Assembly (NCBI GenBank): GCA_022829145.1
Contig: CM040746.1
Location: forward strand, 19,547,832 to 19,611,831
Direction of reading: 5' to 3'
Length of the DNA stretch: 64,000 nucleotides
Source of the DNA: Albula goreensis
Taxonomy: Eukaryota; Chordata; Actinopteri; Albuliformes; Albulidae
Shown: positions 14,301-24,599 of the stretch, piece by piece
How positions within the stretch are numbered: the stretch's first letter is position 1
Layout of the letters: every line of letters starts with the position of its first letter
Translations under genes and position numbers: made by a program
Notes under the pieces: generated by a model
Told to the model about the DNA's origin: nothing
The model's input: the letters and a program-made list of their open reading frames with translations, nothing else
Databases searched by the model: none

Positions 14301-14414
14301 GCAGCAGCGAAGAACCTGAGACATTTAATTTGGTCAGTAGCACAAATGTAATGGTTTTGAAAGAAAAACAAGTGAAAATGTTTGAAATAGTCTCACAGCA
14401 CTTTAAAGAAGCCA
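11351..14414. other. Intergenic DNA without recognised genes
   Basis: AT-rich unique sequence. The longest frames (12094-12408 on +, 12101-12337 on -) overlap each other and have no family resemblance. No splice-bounded exon stands out. Confidence 0.6.
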
Positions 14415-14840
14415 CCAACCGGGCAGCCATGTCTGCCTGTGATGACCGGTCTCTATTGCCAGGCTGTGCTCACTCTCTGTACATTGTCAGTGTTTTTCTC
14501 AATTTGTTATCAGTCACCATGGTTAAATATTCTGCCATGGTGTACTCTCTTTTTAGGGCCAAATAGCATTCAAGCTTGTGTTGAGTCTGTGTAGATTTGT
14601 TCCAGTGAGTGATGTATTTTTCTTTTTCTTTAGTCATAATTTGGTTTTCTCTAATTCTTCGAACATCTGTATGGCTGTCCTGAGGCTGATTGGGGTTAGT
14701 GGTGTTAGTATCTGTAAGGGAGCTCAGCGTCAGGACTAGCTGGCTGAGGGGACTCCTCTCTATGTTCAGCTCTTGGCATTGCAGGGCTTTGTAATGATAT
14801 GATTTGGGGTCACTCATTTTTTTATGTTTCCATATAAAAT
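14415..14840 (-). mobile_element. Decayed transposon-derived coding fragment
   Basis: Read on the minus strand, the translation contains HKLECYLALKREYTMAEYL and then KLRKTLTMYR. After a frame break near 14,490 it continues EHSLAIETGHHRQTWLP. I recall this R-K-x-LTMYRLSEHSLAIE-G-RHRQTW pattern as recurring in many transposon-borne reading frames of fish genomes; the element class is uncertain. The break fits loss of two bases where the family reads R-L-S-E-H. The 5' side runs into a (GA)n tract (minus sense). It is a dead, truncated copy with no link to neighbouring genes. The family assignment is from memory of the motif, not from a search. Confidence 0.6.
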
Positions 14841-14848
14841 ATGTGTTT

Positions 14849-14853
14849 TCTCC

Positions 14854-14891
<38 letters not shown>
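14849..14891. repeat. (CT)n microsatellite
   Basis: Mostly pure CT repeat with one GCT interruption, abutting the 5' side (minus sense) of the transposon-derived fragment. Confidence 0.9.
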
Positions 14892-14899
<8 letters not shown>

Positions 14900-15433
14900 T
14901 CTGTCCAGTGACTGGCCAAGATCCTCCAGCCACACGTATGTTAACATGTGGTCACGGTCACACCCATGCATTCCTCACGAAGTGAGACCGCACCAGACAG
15001 ACTGAGGACAGGGAACCCTTTCAGATCCGGAGCGTTCCACCAAAGAATGTGGGCAGAGGGTCTGGCATGTGCAAACAGGACCACATATTAAGAAAAGAGT
15101 ATTTCAGTGAGCACTGAGGTTTCAGCTGGCACCATGGTGTTATATATACAGGAAATTAAAAGGTGTCAGGGTGAAATCATCTGTCTCCTGGGATCAAACC
15201 AGGGAGATTTTAGCTGACTGAGATGCACTGAAATTAAACTTTATGGGTTCAATGTACAATCCACAAGGCTCTGTCTACAATCAGGTTTATGTAGTTTCAT
15301 TATGTATTGTTAAATTGGTCATCAACTGGTTCACTTTATCTATTACAAATTATATATGGGATTGTTGTTTAAAAGGACCTTTTGTGTTTGTTTGATCACA
15401 ATGGCTGAGGTTAAAACAAGGACAGATAACTCC

Positions 15434-15462
15434 ATTGAAATGCATCTTAAATGCATTTCAAT
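15434..15462. repeat. Perfect 12-bp inverted repeat, 5-bp loop
   Basis: ATTGAAATGCAT, then CTTAA, then ATGCATTTCAAT. The arms are perfectly complementary. No downstream T run or transposon ends are seen. Confidence 0.85.
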
Positions 15463-16106
15463 TTGAAATCTAAGATGTTAAAGCTATTGTTGACTTTTCA
15501 AGAAGAGAGCTCATCATCTATTTTCTTCCTTTACTGTCTCTCAAAAAATAGTTAATCCCCAATGATTTATTCTGTTTTAGACTGCAGCCCTCGGAATCTG
15601 TCTCCTCCACATTTTTCATTGCTTGCTGTCGACTGTAAAGAAGTTCAAATGTGTTCATGTGAAGAAACGCAGATGGGACACTTGACATCTTAATGTTTCC
15701 TTTTATATCAGAGCTGGAGCAGGCAGACTGACAGACCACAGCTGGGCTGACTGTAACTGACCATGGCTCAACACATAGCCCCGCCCTTCCTGTTGTCCCC
15801 AGTAGAGGGAGACAGAAGGCAAGGAGAGACAGTTGTCAAGCTCCTAACCACAGCTCTATTTACAAACCAGATGAATAGTCTGTCTGCTCCTTCCATTTTA
15901 TCCTCTGTACTGTGTTAATCTAGGTTGTCTTCTCACTAGCAGAATATGATCTGTTTTCAATCAAGACCATACACAATGTACCAGACATTTTCTGCAGTGT
16001 CAAAAATTTAAAAACATTCAACGCATATAATACAATCTAATTAGTGAAGACAAATTCTATTATAAAGTATCAATCTCATTGATTGGATAGAACCAACCAT
16101 TTCAGC

Positions 16107-16107
<1 letters not shown>

Positions 16108-16144
<37 letters not shown>
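16108..16144. repeat. (TTA)n microsatellite
   Basis: About 12 perfect trinucleotide units in AT-rich DNA. Confidence 0.9.
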
Positions 16145-16147
<3 letters not shown>

Positions 16148-19100
16148 AATAATTCTCTGACAACGAGAGTGTGCTTAGATGGGTTTATTGACATGGATTG
16201 CTGTTTCAGACAGAGATCGTATCCTGTCTTGGGCTTGGAGTCCACAGAGGGATGAGTAGTACCGGTCCTCATGGTGAGAGGAAGAATCCCCCTATAGGTG
16301 GCTAATAGAAACTGTCCCACCAGTTTTTGATATCTGGATTTTTTATATTTTTATTTTATTACTATTATTATTATTTTTTTTAAATTTTAGTATGATAATT
16401 TTACATTATGAGTCGATAATATCTTTCTAATTATGCCATAGATCATTCCTCAAAAAGTCACACACCCCCTTTCCGTATGGCATTGGTTTCTTTCAAAAGT
16501 TGCAGGATGAAAAGTTAGTAGCCATCCCTCAATTCGGTTGTTTTGCCTTTTGGCTCGCTAGTCATGACATGTGATAGCATAGCATCCTGGCAAAGGAGAA
16601 TACTGGCAAAGGAGATAACCCCCCCCCCCAAGTGACTGTAGGTGTGGTTACAGGTTATGTGTACTTAGGTAAGTGGTGGTCTTTCAAGGAGGCTGAGCAG
16701 GATCCGACTGCTCAGTATGAGCTTTCATTAGCAATGGAGCAGACACTGCTATGTGATGTCAGCACAGTCTCATCTGTATTCATGCTGCTTCCTATGCATT
16801 GTGTTTGAAAATACTACAACTATTACCATGTTGGCAGGTTACTTACATCTATGGCTTTATTATACATGTTCTCTAAATTAATTTGGATTGTGGATAGTCT
16901 TTATGTGAATTTATGCCCCTTAAATTTTTGGGTAATCAGACAACATTTAGCCCTTTTTCAAGAAAAGTGGCAGCAGTGCAGAAACTAGTGTAGAAGTGAG
17001 TGAATGTCATTTTCAATAACCATAGCAGCACAAATAATTGACATGAAAAGCTCTAAATAAATATGCAGTATATATAATATTAATGAGCTACAAAAGCTGA
17101 TTTGGAGAAGTTTTAAAATAATCCATGCAAAGTCTTTGAATATATATGTCAAATTGCAAACTGCATAATTATTTTCTTTTTTCTTCTGGGGAAGGACCCC
17201 CATGCCCCCCACTCTAATTGTGTCCCCCCCCCTTCCCCCAGAATTTTGGCTTGCATGACACCCCTGGTTATGCTTCACACATTATTCTTCGAAACAGCTG
17301 TAAGCAATTGGATGGTTAAAATTTTTTGTCTCTAACCACAGTGGTGGAGTGTCTTCATCTAAAAAACTGTCTCACCTGGTGCACCTTGTCGAGGTACGAG
17401 GGATGCCACAGTAGGGTGTTTGTGCTGCAAATTAAAGAGCCATCAAGCTTTCTCTTCAGACTCACTCTGTTTCCTGGCAACATGTGTGCCTTACCCTGGC
17501 TGTAATTAACTGGAACCTTTTACTGCACCATTTCAGGAAGAGTCAGCTGGCCGCACATGGGATAGTGCTGCATTCAGCAGATGGCAGTCTCATGTGAGTG
17601 GGCCAGGAACAAACCCGCCCACCTGCGCATACTAATCATGCTTTTATTGGGGGGCTGTGGGCAGATCAATATTTGTGTATTCATCTAACCATCCCAACCA
17701 AACCCTCTGTATTTTTTTCTGCTCATAGTAACAAAACATCAATTTCCATCCCTCCAAAATAATATCTTTAACTCCAAAAAAACATTTTCCTAAAATGATG
17801 AAGTATCTGATAAAGGAAACGAGGCATTACACATGAATTAAATAAAGGAATGAAAATAAAAAAAAAATTGGTTCAGAATATTTTCATGTGCATTAATTAA
17901 TTCCTATCATATAGGTCAGCATATTGCTGAAACTCTGTCTTTGTGAAAGTAATTCCCAGAATATATTCATGTATGATTCATGAATATTGTTGACTTTTAT
18001 TACAAAATGAACTTTGGCTACAGTTTGAGGTACATGTTTGTTTTTTTCTGATGAGATGCAGTTACTAGCATTATTAACACCATTACGCTAAATGCAGGGA
18101 ATAAATATTAGCTGGGTGTGAGTAATGTGTGAGGTGCATCCCTTTTCACTCATTTTCATATCAAAAGGTAAGGTCATTTATTTCATTGAGGGTTTGCTCA
18201 AACACACACTACATTATATCCTGTTCAGTGTATTTAAGACTAAATTAAACACTAAATTAAATAACCTTATAAGAATTTTTAGGGAATACTTTACATTTTA
18301 TGGAGGGCTATATGTGTAATAATACATAGTCTGGTTAAAATATACATTCATATTTTTCCTTTGGCTTAGAATGAACCATGCTTGCTTCTCCATAGAAACC
18401 CATATATAAAACATTGCACTCTGATTGGTGACATCATCTATGTAATTTCAAGGAGGGGGCACTGCCATTTATTGACAAGGGACATTACCTGAAGCAGACA
18501 GACTTACATTGTTTAGCAATTTATGTTTCCCTCCTTTCCCTCAGTATTTCATTTTTGTTTTCTTTTGTTTTTGATACTGTTTTTAATTATTACTATTTTT
18601 TCTCTTATGTTTCATTACCCGTCTTTCAATGGGTATATTGTTTGTTAGTTCATTCGTAATAGAAAAGAAACAGCTTGATGTTTCTTTTCATTTTATTCAA
18701 ACCAAAAATGTACAGTTTGACAAGGCTTGAGGGATTCATTTAAATCTGCCCCTAGAAAAAATATGCAAATATAAGACACATTTCTCAAACAGCCCTTAGA
18801 ATCCTATACTATTGCAATCTAGCGATTGTTTTTCAGAGCCCAAAGTGCCCCTTATGCAAAGCTTCAAATTTACAACCTCTCTTTCCAAACGCCTTTTTGT
18901 AGCAAATGCAACAAAGCATTGAGAATCTCGGCGAATGCCGGAAGTGCTGTTTACCACAAGGAGGCGCCAAGCAGCAATATTGCTGGAGCTAAACTGTAGG
19001 CAGTACTTATTTTCCTACACTTTTTAAAGCGTTTTGGTGGGAAAAACAGTTATATAAATGTTTTGATGTACTAAATCACATGATCTCTTAAATTTGAGTT

Positions 19101-19334
19101 AAATATAGTTATTCATATCATAAAAATACAAATCACTCAAACAGCATATGTGTACATCTAGAATATATCAGGAGAAAAAATGTAAAATCATCACATTTTT
19201 CCTTTTTTCTAACACCATACATTTAGAAATAATAATAATAAAAAACTAAAACTTAAACAAAAAAATAAATAATGAGCTAGTCATTTTAACATAGTTTTTC
19301 ATCGTTAAATTCTACGAATGAATATATAAATGTA

Positions 19335-19364
<30 letters not shown>
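19335..19364. repeat. (ATT)n microsatellite
   Basis: About ten perfect units within intergenic DNA. Confidence 0.9.
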
Positions 19365-19365
<1 letters not shown>

Positions 19366-19832
19366 CAAATGTAATTTTACATACAGAAAATGCCATCTAA
19401 TTGCATCCCACTATCACCTAAATTAAAATACAAATATTATTATATGATAAAGTAACTGTGGAAAAGCATGGAAAAATAATGGCAGAACAATATGCTGTAA
19501 AATGTAGATCATTTCATGAACAATTTCTGGTATTTTGAGTTCTCAGATCATGTTAAATACAGTTATCAGTGAACTGCATAAAATGTAATTTAAACTGTGT
19601 GGAACTATACTGTATAATAAATAATGAGGAAAAATCAATCAAAATTAATATAGCTCAAAATAGAAATATTTGTGTAATTGTGTAATTAATCTTTTACTAG
19701 ATTAATATGAGCATATTTAAGTCAGTCTTGAGAGAATGCACCTGTCCAAAGTACTTTAGGAAAACATTTTGAGAATTATTAACAGGTCAGAATTCTATAT
19801 GGAAATATGTCACACCTTGTCATGAATTTTTA

Positions 19833-19940
19833 TTATATTATATTATATTATATTATATTATATTATATTATATTATATTATATCATATCATATCATATCA
19901 TATCATATCATATCATATCATATCATATTATATTATATTA
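19833..19940. repeat. Compound pentanucleotide repeat (TATTA)n(TATCA)n(TATTA)n
   Basis: A 5-bp period array of about 21 units. A central block of about eight or nine TATCA units is flanked by TATTA units on both sides, so the point variant has spread within the array. Confidence 0.9.
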
Positions 19941-20368
19941 CAATTGGGAATTGGTTTATACACACATTCTGTAAGACAAAAAAATAAAGGCTAAATGTTT
20001 CTGCCATGGTTTGTTTTTCTCATTTTGTTTTTGTTTTTTAATCTAATTAAAAAAATATTATCACCCAGCATTATCACTGTAAGAAAAACATCATGAAATA
20101 GTTTGGAACATATTAACTATATATTGTATATATACCTAATATCTATGAATTTTTTGGGTGTAAGGGTGATCAGTTTTGATGTGCTTAAACTATCAGCTCA
20201 GTTGTATTTTGTTGGGACTGTATTAGCTCACCACTTTCCTCTGTTTCACTGCAGGAGTCCACCTCCCCATTCGCCTCAACTCGATGGCACCCAGCATTGC
20301 CGAGGAAGTGGCACCTGATTGCTAAGTGTGACCTAACACTTTTGTATCCCAGGTCTGCTTTGAACCCT

Positions 20369-20401
20369 GTGCTATCACCCCCACCCCCACCCCCACACCC
20401 A
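20369..20401 (-). other. C-run tract, potential G-quadruplex on the minus strand
   Basis: Four consecutive ACCCCC-type units give four G5 runs with single-base loops on the minus strand, the most regular G-quadruplex pattern in the window. It lies about 2.7 kb upstream of the cdx1 leader. Confidence 0.55.
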
Positions 20402-21810
20402 TGGCCCCCAAAGACTCTGTCTCTATTTAGGTTGTGCAGTTGAAGTCTTGAAAGTCTTCCCAGGGCTTCCAGTTTCCCAATTCGAGACACAAAAAAGGGT
20501 TATGAGAGACCTGAAACATGCTTTATTTTGAAATACTTTTATACGTAAATACTTCCATTTATCTTTTTACCCTGCATTATATACTATTTGAACAATTTGC
20601 TTTATTAAATGCAAACATTCCTGTTGTGTAAAATGCCAGTAGTGTGTGGTCGCAACATGCACACATACACACGCACATTCTTTCAAACACGCATATTTTT
20701 TTAATATAAAACACACACACTGACTGAGAGGCTGGGAGACTCTGGGACAGGGAGTCTGGGTGTCCTGTGGAGGGAAGGGAAGCGGGAAGGGGGTCCCGAC
20801 AGTTCCGCATGTCTGTGAGTCCTTTGTGACTCTGTATTGTGGGGTTTGAACAAAGCCCCAGCAGACAGTAGGCCACAGGAGGAGAGGTCCTCGGCTCTGA
20901 CGGGCCCTGTGGCAGGGATGTGTGAAAACACAGCACAGACAAGATGACTGCAGACACACAGGTGAGGGCAGTCAAGGAGGGGGTTGGGCGGAGTCACAAG
21001 GGGAGACGTGTGGTCTGGGGGTGGGTCCTAGGATGTTGACATCATTGGATCTCTAATGGATATACTCTCTTCATATTTAATTTCAATTTATCAAAATGCT
21101 TGGAGTGGAATATTACTCAAAGAGCCAGAGTTTGTTTCGCAAAGCAGTCCACATGAAAAAAGACATACAAACAAGAAATGCCTTATTTTATTATTAAAAA
21201 AATAAGAAAGATGTAGATCTTTCATCTATTTAAGAAAAACATATGTAATTGCATATTTTATGCAGGCTTTATTACATCATTTAAATTATTTTATTACTTT
21301 GTCTTGTGTCTCTGCCGCGTATAAATGTGCAACATTGTATTAATGCCAAAGTAATCAATTATATAGTTGCTGTTTTTAAAAAGAGCATATGATGTGAAAC
21401 CTAACGCTATGTAATTATTATATGTTATACATATGAGATATGTAATTCTTGATGTCAATCAATCTTTTTTTTTCTCAAATCATGCGCTTAAAAAATATTG
21501 TACATTGCAAATGACGTTCATAACCACCAGTTGATTACAAGAGTCCAGTGGTGGCAAAATGGCAATCAAAAATGGGTGAATTTTAAATTTATATTTCTAC
21601 ACGTCACTATCAATAATTTTAAATAAACAGAAGTGATTCACTAAATTTACCACAGGCAATAAATCTTTTTCTATGCAGCCGTTTCTGCTGTCTGGCGGGA
21701 GAGCTATTTATAATTACGGTGTCACCTACAACCATATAACAATATAACTATATATAACATACATTCCCTGATACAAATAGCATAATTGAGCTTATAGCAT
21801 GGAACCATTA

Positions 21811-21830
21811 TCCAATATTATTATTAGTAT

Positions 21831-21883
<53 letters not shown>
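21811..21883. repeat. (ATA)n microsatellite
   Basis: A trinucleotide array of more than 16 units, with a short imperfect TTA part on its left. Confidence 0.9.
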
Positions 21884-21884
<1 letters not shown>

Positions 21885-22989
21885 TGTGTAAAAAATTAAA
21901 CAATAAAACAATAAAAGTGTATTCTTTTTAATATAAAATATGAAGAAATTAATTGATTTTAATAATTAATTAATAATACATTTTTCCCAATTTTCAGATT
22001 TTTACTATTTCTGCAGGCACCCACACGCGCGCACACGTACACACGCAATTATTATTCTACTAAGAATAATAGTTACTAAAAGAACCTAATTCTAAAAATT
22101 GGCTGCCACTTTCTCTGTTTTTCTTTTTAAAATTTAAAGTTAAATTATTCCGACAGCCTATTAGAACATGGGAAATGAATGTTATATTAATGACGGAAAG
22201 TGAAAATGCACCGAAATGTAAGAAAGTAATTAATGCTTATGGTGTTTGGTTAACACCACTTTATAAAATATTGCAGTATCACTGAACACGAGGTCTTTCC
22301 AAGCCATTCTTCTCAAATGCGTTAGAAACAAAATTTTAACGCCTTAATAAACGCTTCATGTTACAAGCCCACAGAGAATTAATAAAGAACGACCATATTA
22401 GTTGAAAAATATGTAAGATTTGTTTTTGCAATGACTCTTCGGGCAACTTATTAACATTTTAACAGTAACAGAACGATATTGTATGCCATATTGGAGGGAT
22501 GTTTTTATATGACTTTATGTAGCCTATTGTTCTCCTTTAGTATCAGTACAGTAGCCTTAGATATAGATATAGTACATAGTAATACATTTTTTGGTATCTA
22601 TATCAACAAATACATATCCTGACAAACAATGTTTAAGTTATTCATGATTAAACACCCTTACGTTATTTATGATGCACTGTCAGCATCATCATGGGAAGTT
22701 TTAAAATGAGGGAAAAGGGGGAATGAGGGAAAAATCAGTTTCTTGCTTATACATTTTAATTAGGCTTTTCTAACGAGTTGCGGAGTAAAATGTAGCAAAA
22801 ACATTTACCGTCTATAGCGCATTTGTACTATTTGTGCTGTCATTGTGCTAAGAGTAGCTACAGGCCATACAACGCGTGCATCGCTATGACAAAATAGAGT
22901 CATGACTGATGACTGGCTCGCTCTGAGAAAAATCTACATAAAACTATGTAGGTGTCGCCTATACTATTTGTAAGTTTTTTGTTCGGGCT

Positions 22990-23160
22990 GGCGACTGCTT
23001 TGATGACAGCGCTCGACAGCCTTTGAAATGCAGGCCTGTCTTTCAATGCAAATCCGTTGAGATGGGAGAGCATAAGGGAGGAAGGGAGGGAGTCGAGTGC
23101 AATAAAAGTTGACGTCAGGGAGGCGTCTTTTAACTGCCAACGTGCCCGGCAAACCAGAAG
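22990..23160 (+). promoter_or_regulatory. cdx1: cdx1 core promoter and proximal sites
   Basis: In order: CTTTGAT (22998-23004) and CTTTGAA (23021-23027), both fitting the TCF/LEF core; ATGCAAAT octamer (23046-23053); a TATA-like AATAAAAG (23101-23108); and a perfect palindromic CRE, TGACGTCA (23110-23117). The TATA-like box would place the start of transcription near 23,130, giving a leader of about 160 bases before the start codon at 23289. Mammalian Cdx1 is a known direct Wnt target through promoter-proximal TCF/LEF sites, so the paired motifs fit. Assignment is by motif only. Confidence 0.5.
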
Positions 23161-23164
23161 TTAA

Positions 23165-23437
23165 ATGAGTACAGGTAAGTCATCCAGGAAGGAGAAGGCT
23201 GATTTGGTTAAAGACAAACCCAAGACCAACTTGCGGGACTGCAGTTTCTTTTTGGACGCATTATGCGTAGGAGTACCTTTTCGGAAAGATGTACGTGAGT
23301 TATCTTTTGGACAAGGACACCAGCATGTACTCAAATCCCGTGAGACATCCCAGCCTAAATTTAAACCACCAGAACTTTGTTCCAGCGCCTCCTCAGTATT
23401 CGGATTTCACCGGATACCATCACGTCCCAGGAATTAA
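23165..23437 (+). CDS. Upstream ORF in the cdx1 leader, overlapping the cdx1 start
   Basis: A 90-codon frame opens at an ATG 124 bases before the cdx1 start, in a different frame, and terminates 146 bases inside cdx1. Its start context is weak (T at -3), so leaky scanning could let ribosomes reach the cdx1 ATG. A perfect donor consensus, CAGGTAAGT, lies inside it at 23172-23180. The translation resembles no known protein. It may be a regulatory uORF, or irrelevant if transcription starts downstream. Confidence 0.3.
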   Translation: MSTGKSSRKEKADLVKDKPKTNLRDCSFFLDALCVGVPFRKDVRELSFGQGHQHVLKSRETSQPKFKPPELCSSASSVFGFHRIPSRPRN

Positions 23438-23713
23438 CAATGACCCCCACCATGGTCAGAGCACAGGCGCATGGAACCCCGCTTATGCACCTCCTAGGGA
23501 GGAGTGGACCCCCTATGGACCAGGAACGGTACCCTCCACCTCAAACCCGGCACAAATCGGTTTCAGCCCCCCAGAATTTACTTCCGTCCCGCCGCCGGCT
23601 CCGGGACTTCTCCAATTCACCTATCAATTCACCTGTCGGTCAACTCTCTCCGAATTCACAGAGGAGAAACTCTTACGAGTGGATGAAACGCAATGGGCCG
23701 CCATCAAATTCAG
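23289..23713 (+). CDS. cdx1: cdx1 exon 1 (contains frame break)
   Basis: Starts at ATG with A at -3 and ends AATTCAG|GTAATT, phase 1. Residues 1-108 read correctly to PPPAPGLL (codon ending 23612). From 23614 the conserved continuation [13 protein letters not shown], then YEWMKRN, lies in the next frame. One extra base (C at 23613) or two missing bases near it would reconcile the two. Confidence 0.9.
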
Positions 23714-24541
23714 GTAATTGCTTAATTTATTTATGTTGATTTATAAAGCCACCGAGAAGGTATGGAAACCCATGTTTTGCATTATATTTACGTTTCTCAT
23801 TAATGTACTGCTTGTCATTTTAATATAGAACTTATATCTACATTAATTGTTCTAAACGATTTGACTATTCTGTATTATCGTTAGAGAGCGCCATTTGCAT
23901 ACCTTGCAGCATATCATCTGTAAATAATTGAGTAAAACGAACCATTCGCCTTTAGCTATTACAATGCATCATACGTGCATTTTAGCTTTCTGACTTTTTT
24001 CTGAAATTCCGCACATTCAGGAGTTCCGTAGATGCAGGAGTTCATTAATATCATTTGACTGATTGTCTTAACTTAAAAGTGTAATGTCAGACTGACAGAC
24101 ACGCGAATATAATAGCCATGACAAAATGACAAAGATGGTCACCTGTTGGTTTGAGTTGTGGATGCAGTTAAAGCATATATATACACATCATTTTCTTATA
24201 TGAATTTACCGAAAAGCCGGTCAGTTGACGGCAGTTTTATTTCATTGGCACACTTTATATCAAGTGCATTTCACGTCCAAGGAATCAAGTTTTTTTTTTT
24301 CTTTTATGCAATGACAAGGTCTGTCTAGCTGCGTGTAGCTATCAGTGTGTTCCATGAATCTCGACACATACTGACTTAAATCAGCCAATTTACCACTAGT
24401 ACAAGCTCATCAGTTTTATGGGTACTATATATTTAATGGATTTACAAGGTGAAAGGCTTCACAACAATGTCACTGCTCCGATGTGAACTTTTCACAGCGG
24501 AGCCCATTAGTTAAGGTAGATTAAAAAAACATAAACGATTA

Positions 24542-24599
<58 letters not shown>

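Larger units (their letters stand above)
14900..22980. other. Intergenic DNA upstream of cdx1
   Basis: Very AT-rich with many simple repeats, listed separately. Frames at 20567-20975 (minus, up to 132 codons, three overlapping registers) have composition-driven translations and look like chance. In other vertebrates distal cdx1 enhancers would be expected near here, but none can be identified by eye. Confidence 0.55.

Noticed and set aside
14470-14919. 149-codon minus-strand frame as a host protein
   Set aside because: Its start is translated (GA)n repeat and its conserved part carries transposon-type motifs interrupted by a frame break, so it is annotated as a mobile-element fragment.
17165-17275. 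C-rich segment resembling a transposon end
   Set aside because: I could not find matching inverted ends or target duplications, so it is not called.
20567-20975. Minus-strand frames up to 132 codons, one beginning with a leader-like hydrophobic stretch
   Set aside because: Three overlapping registers are open at once because of composition and a CA-rich tract. No conserved motif is present, so chance is the better explanation.
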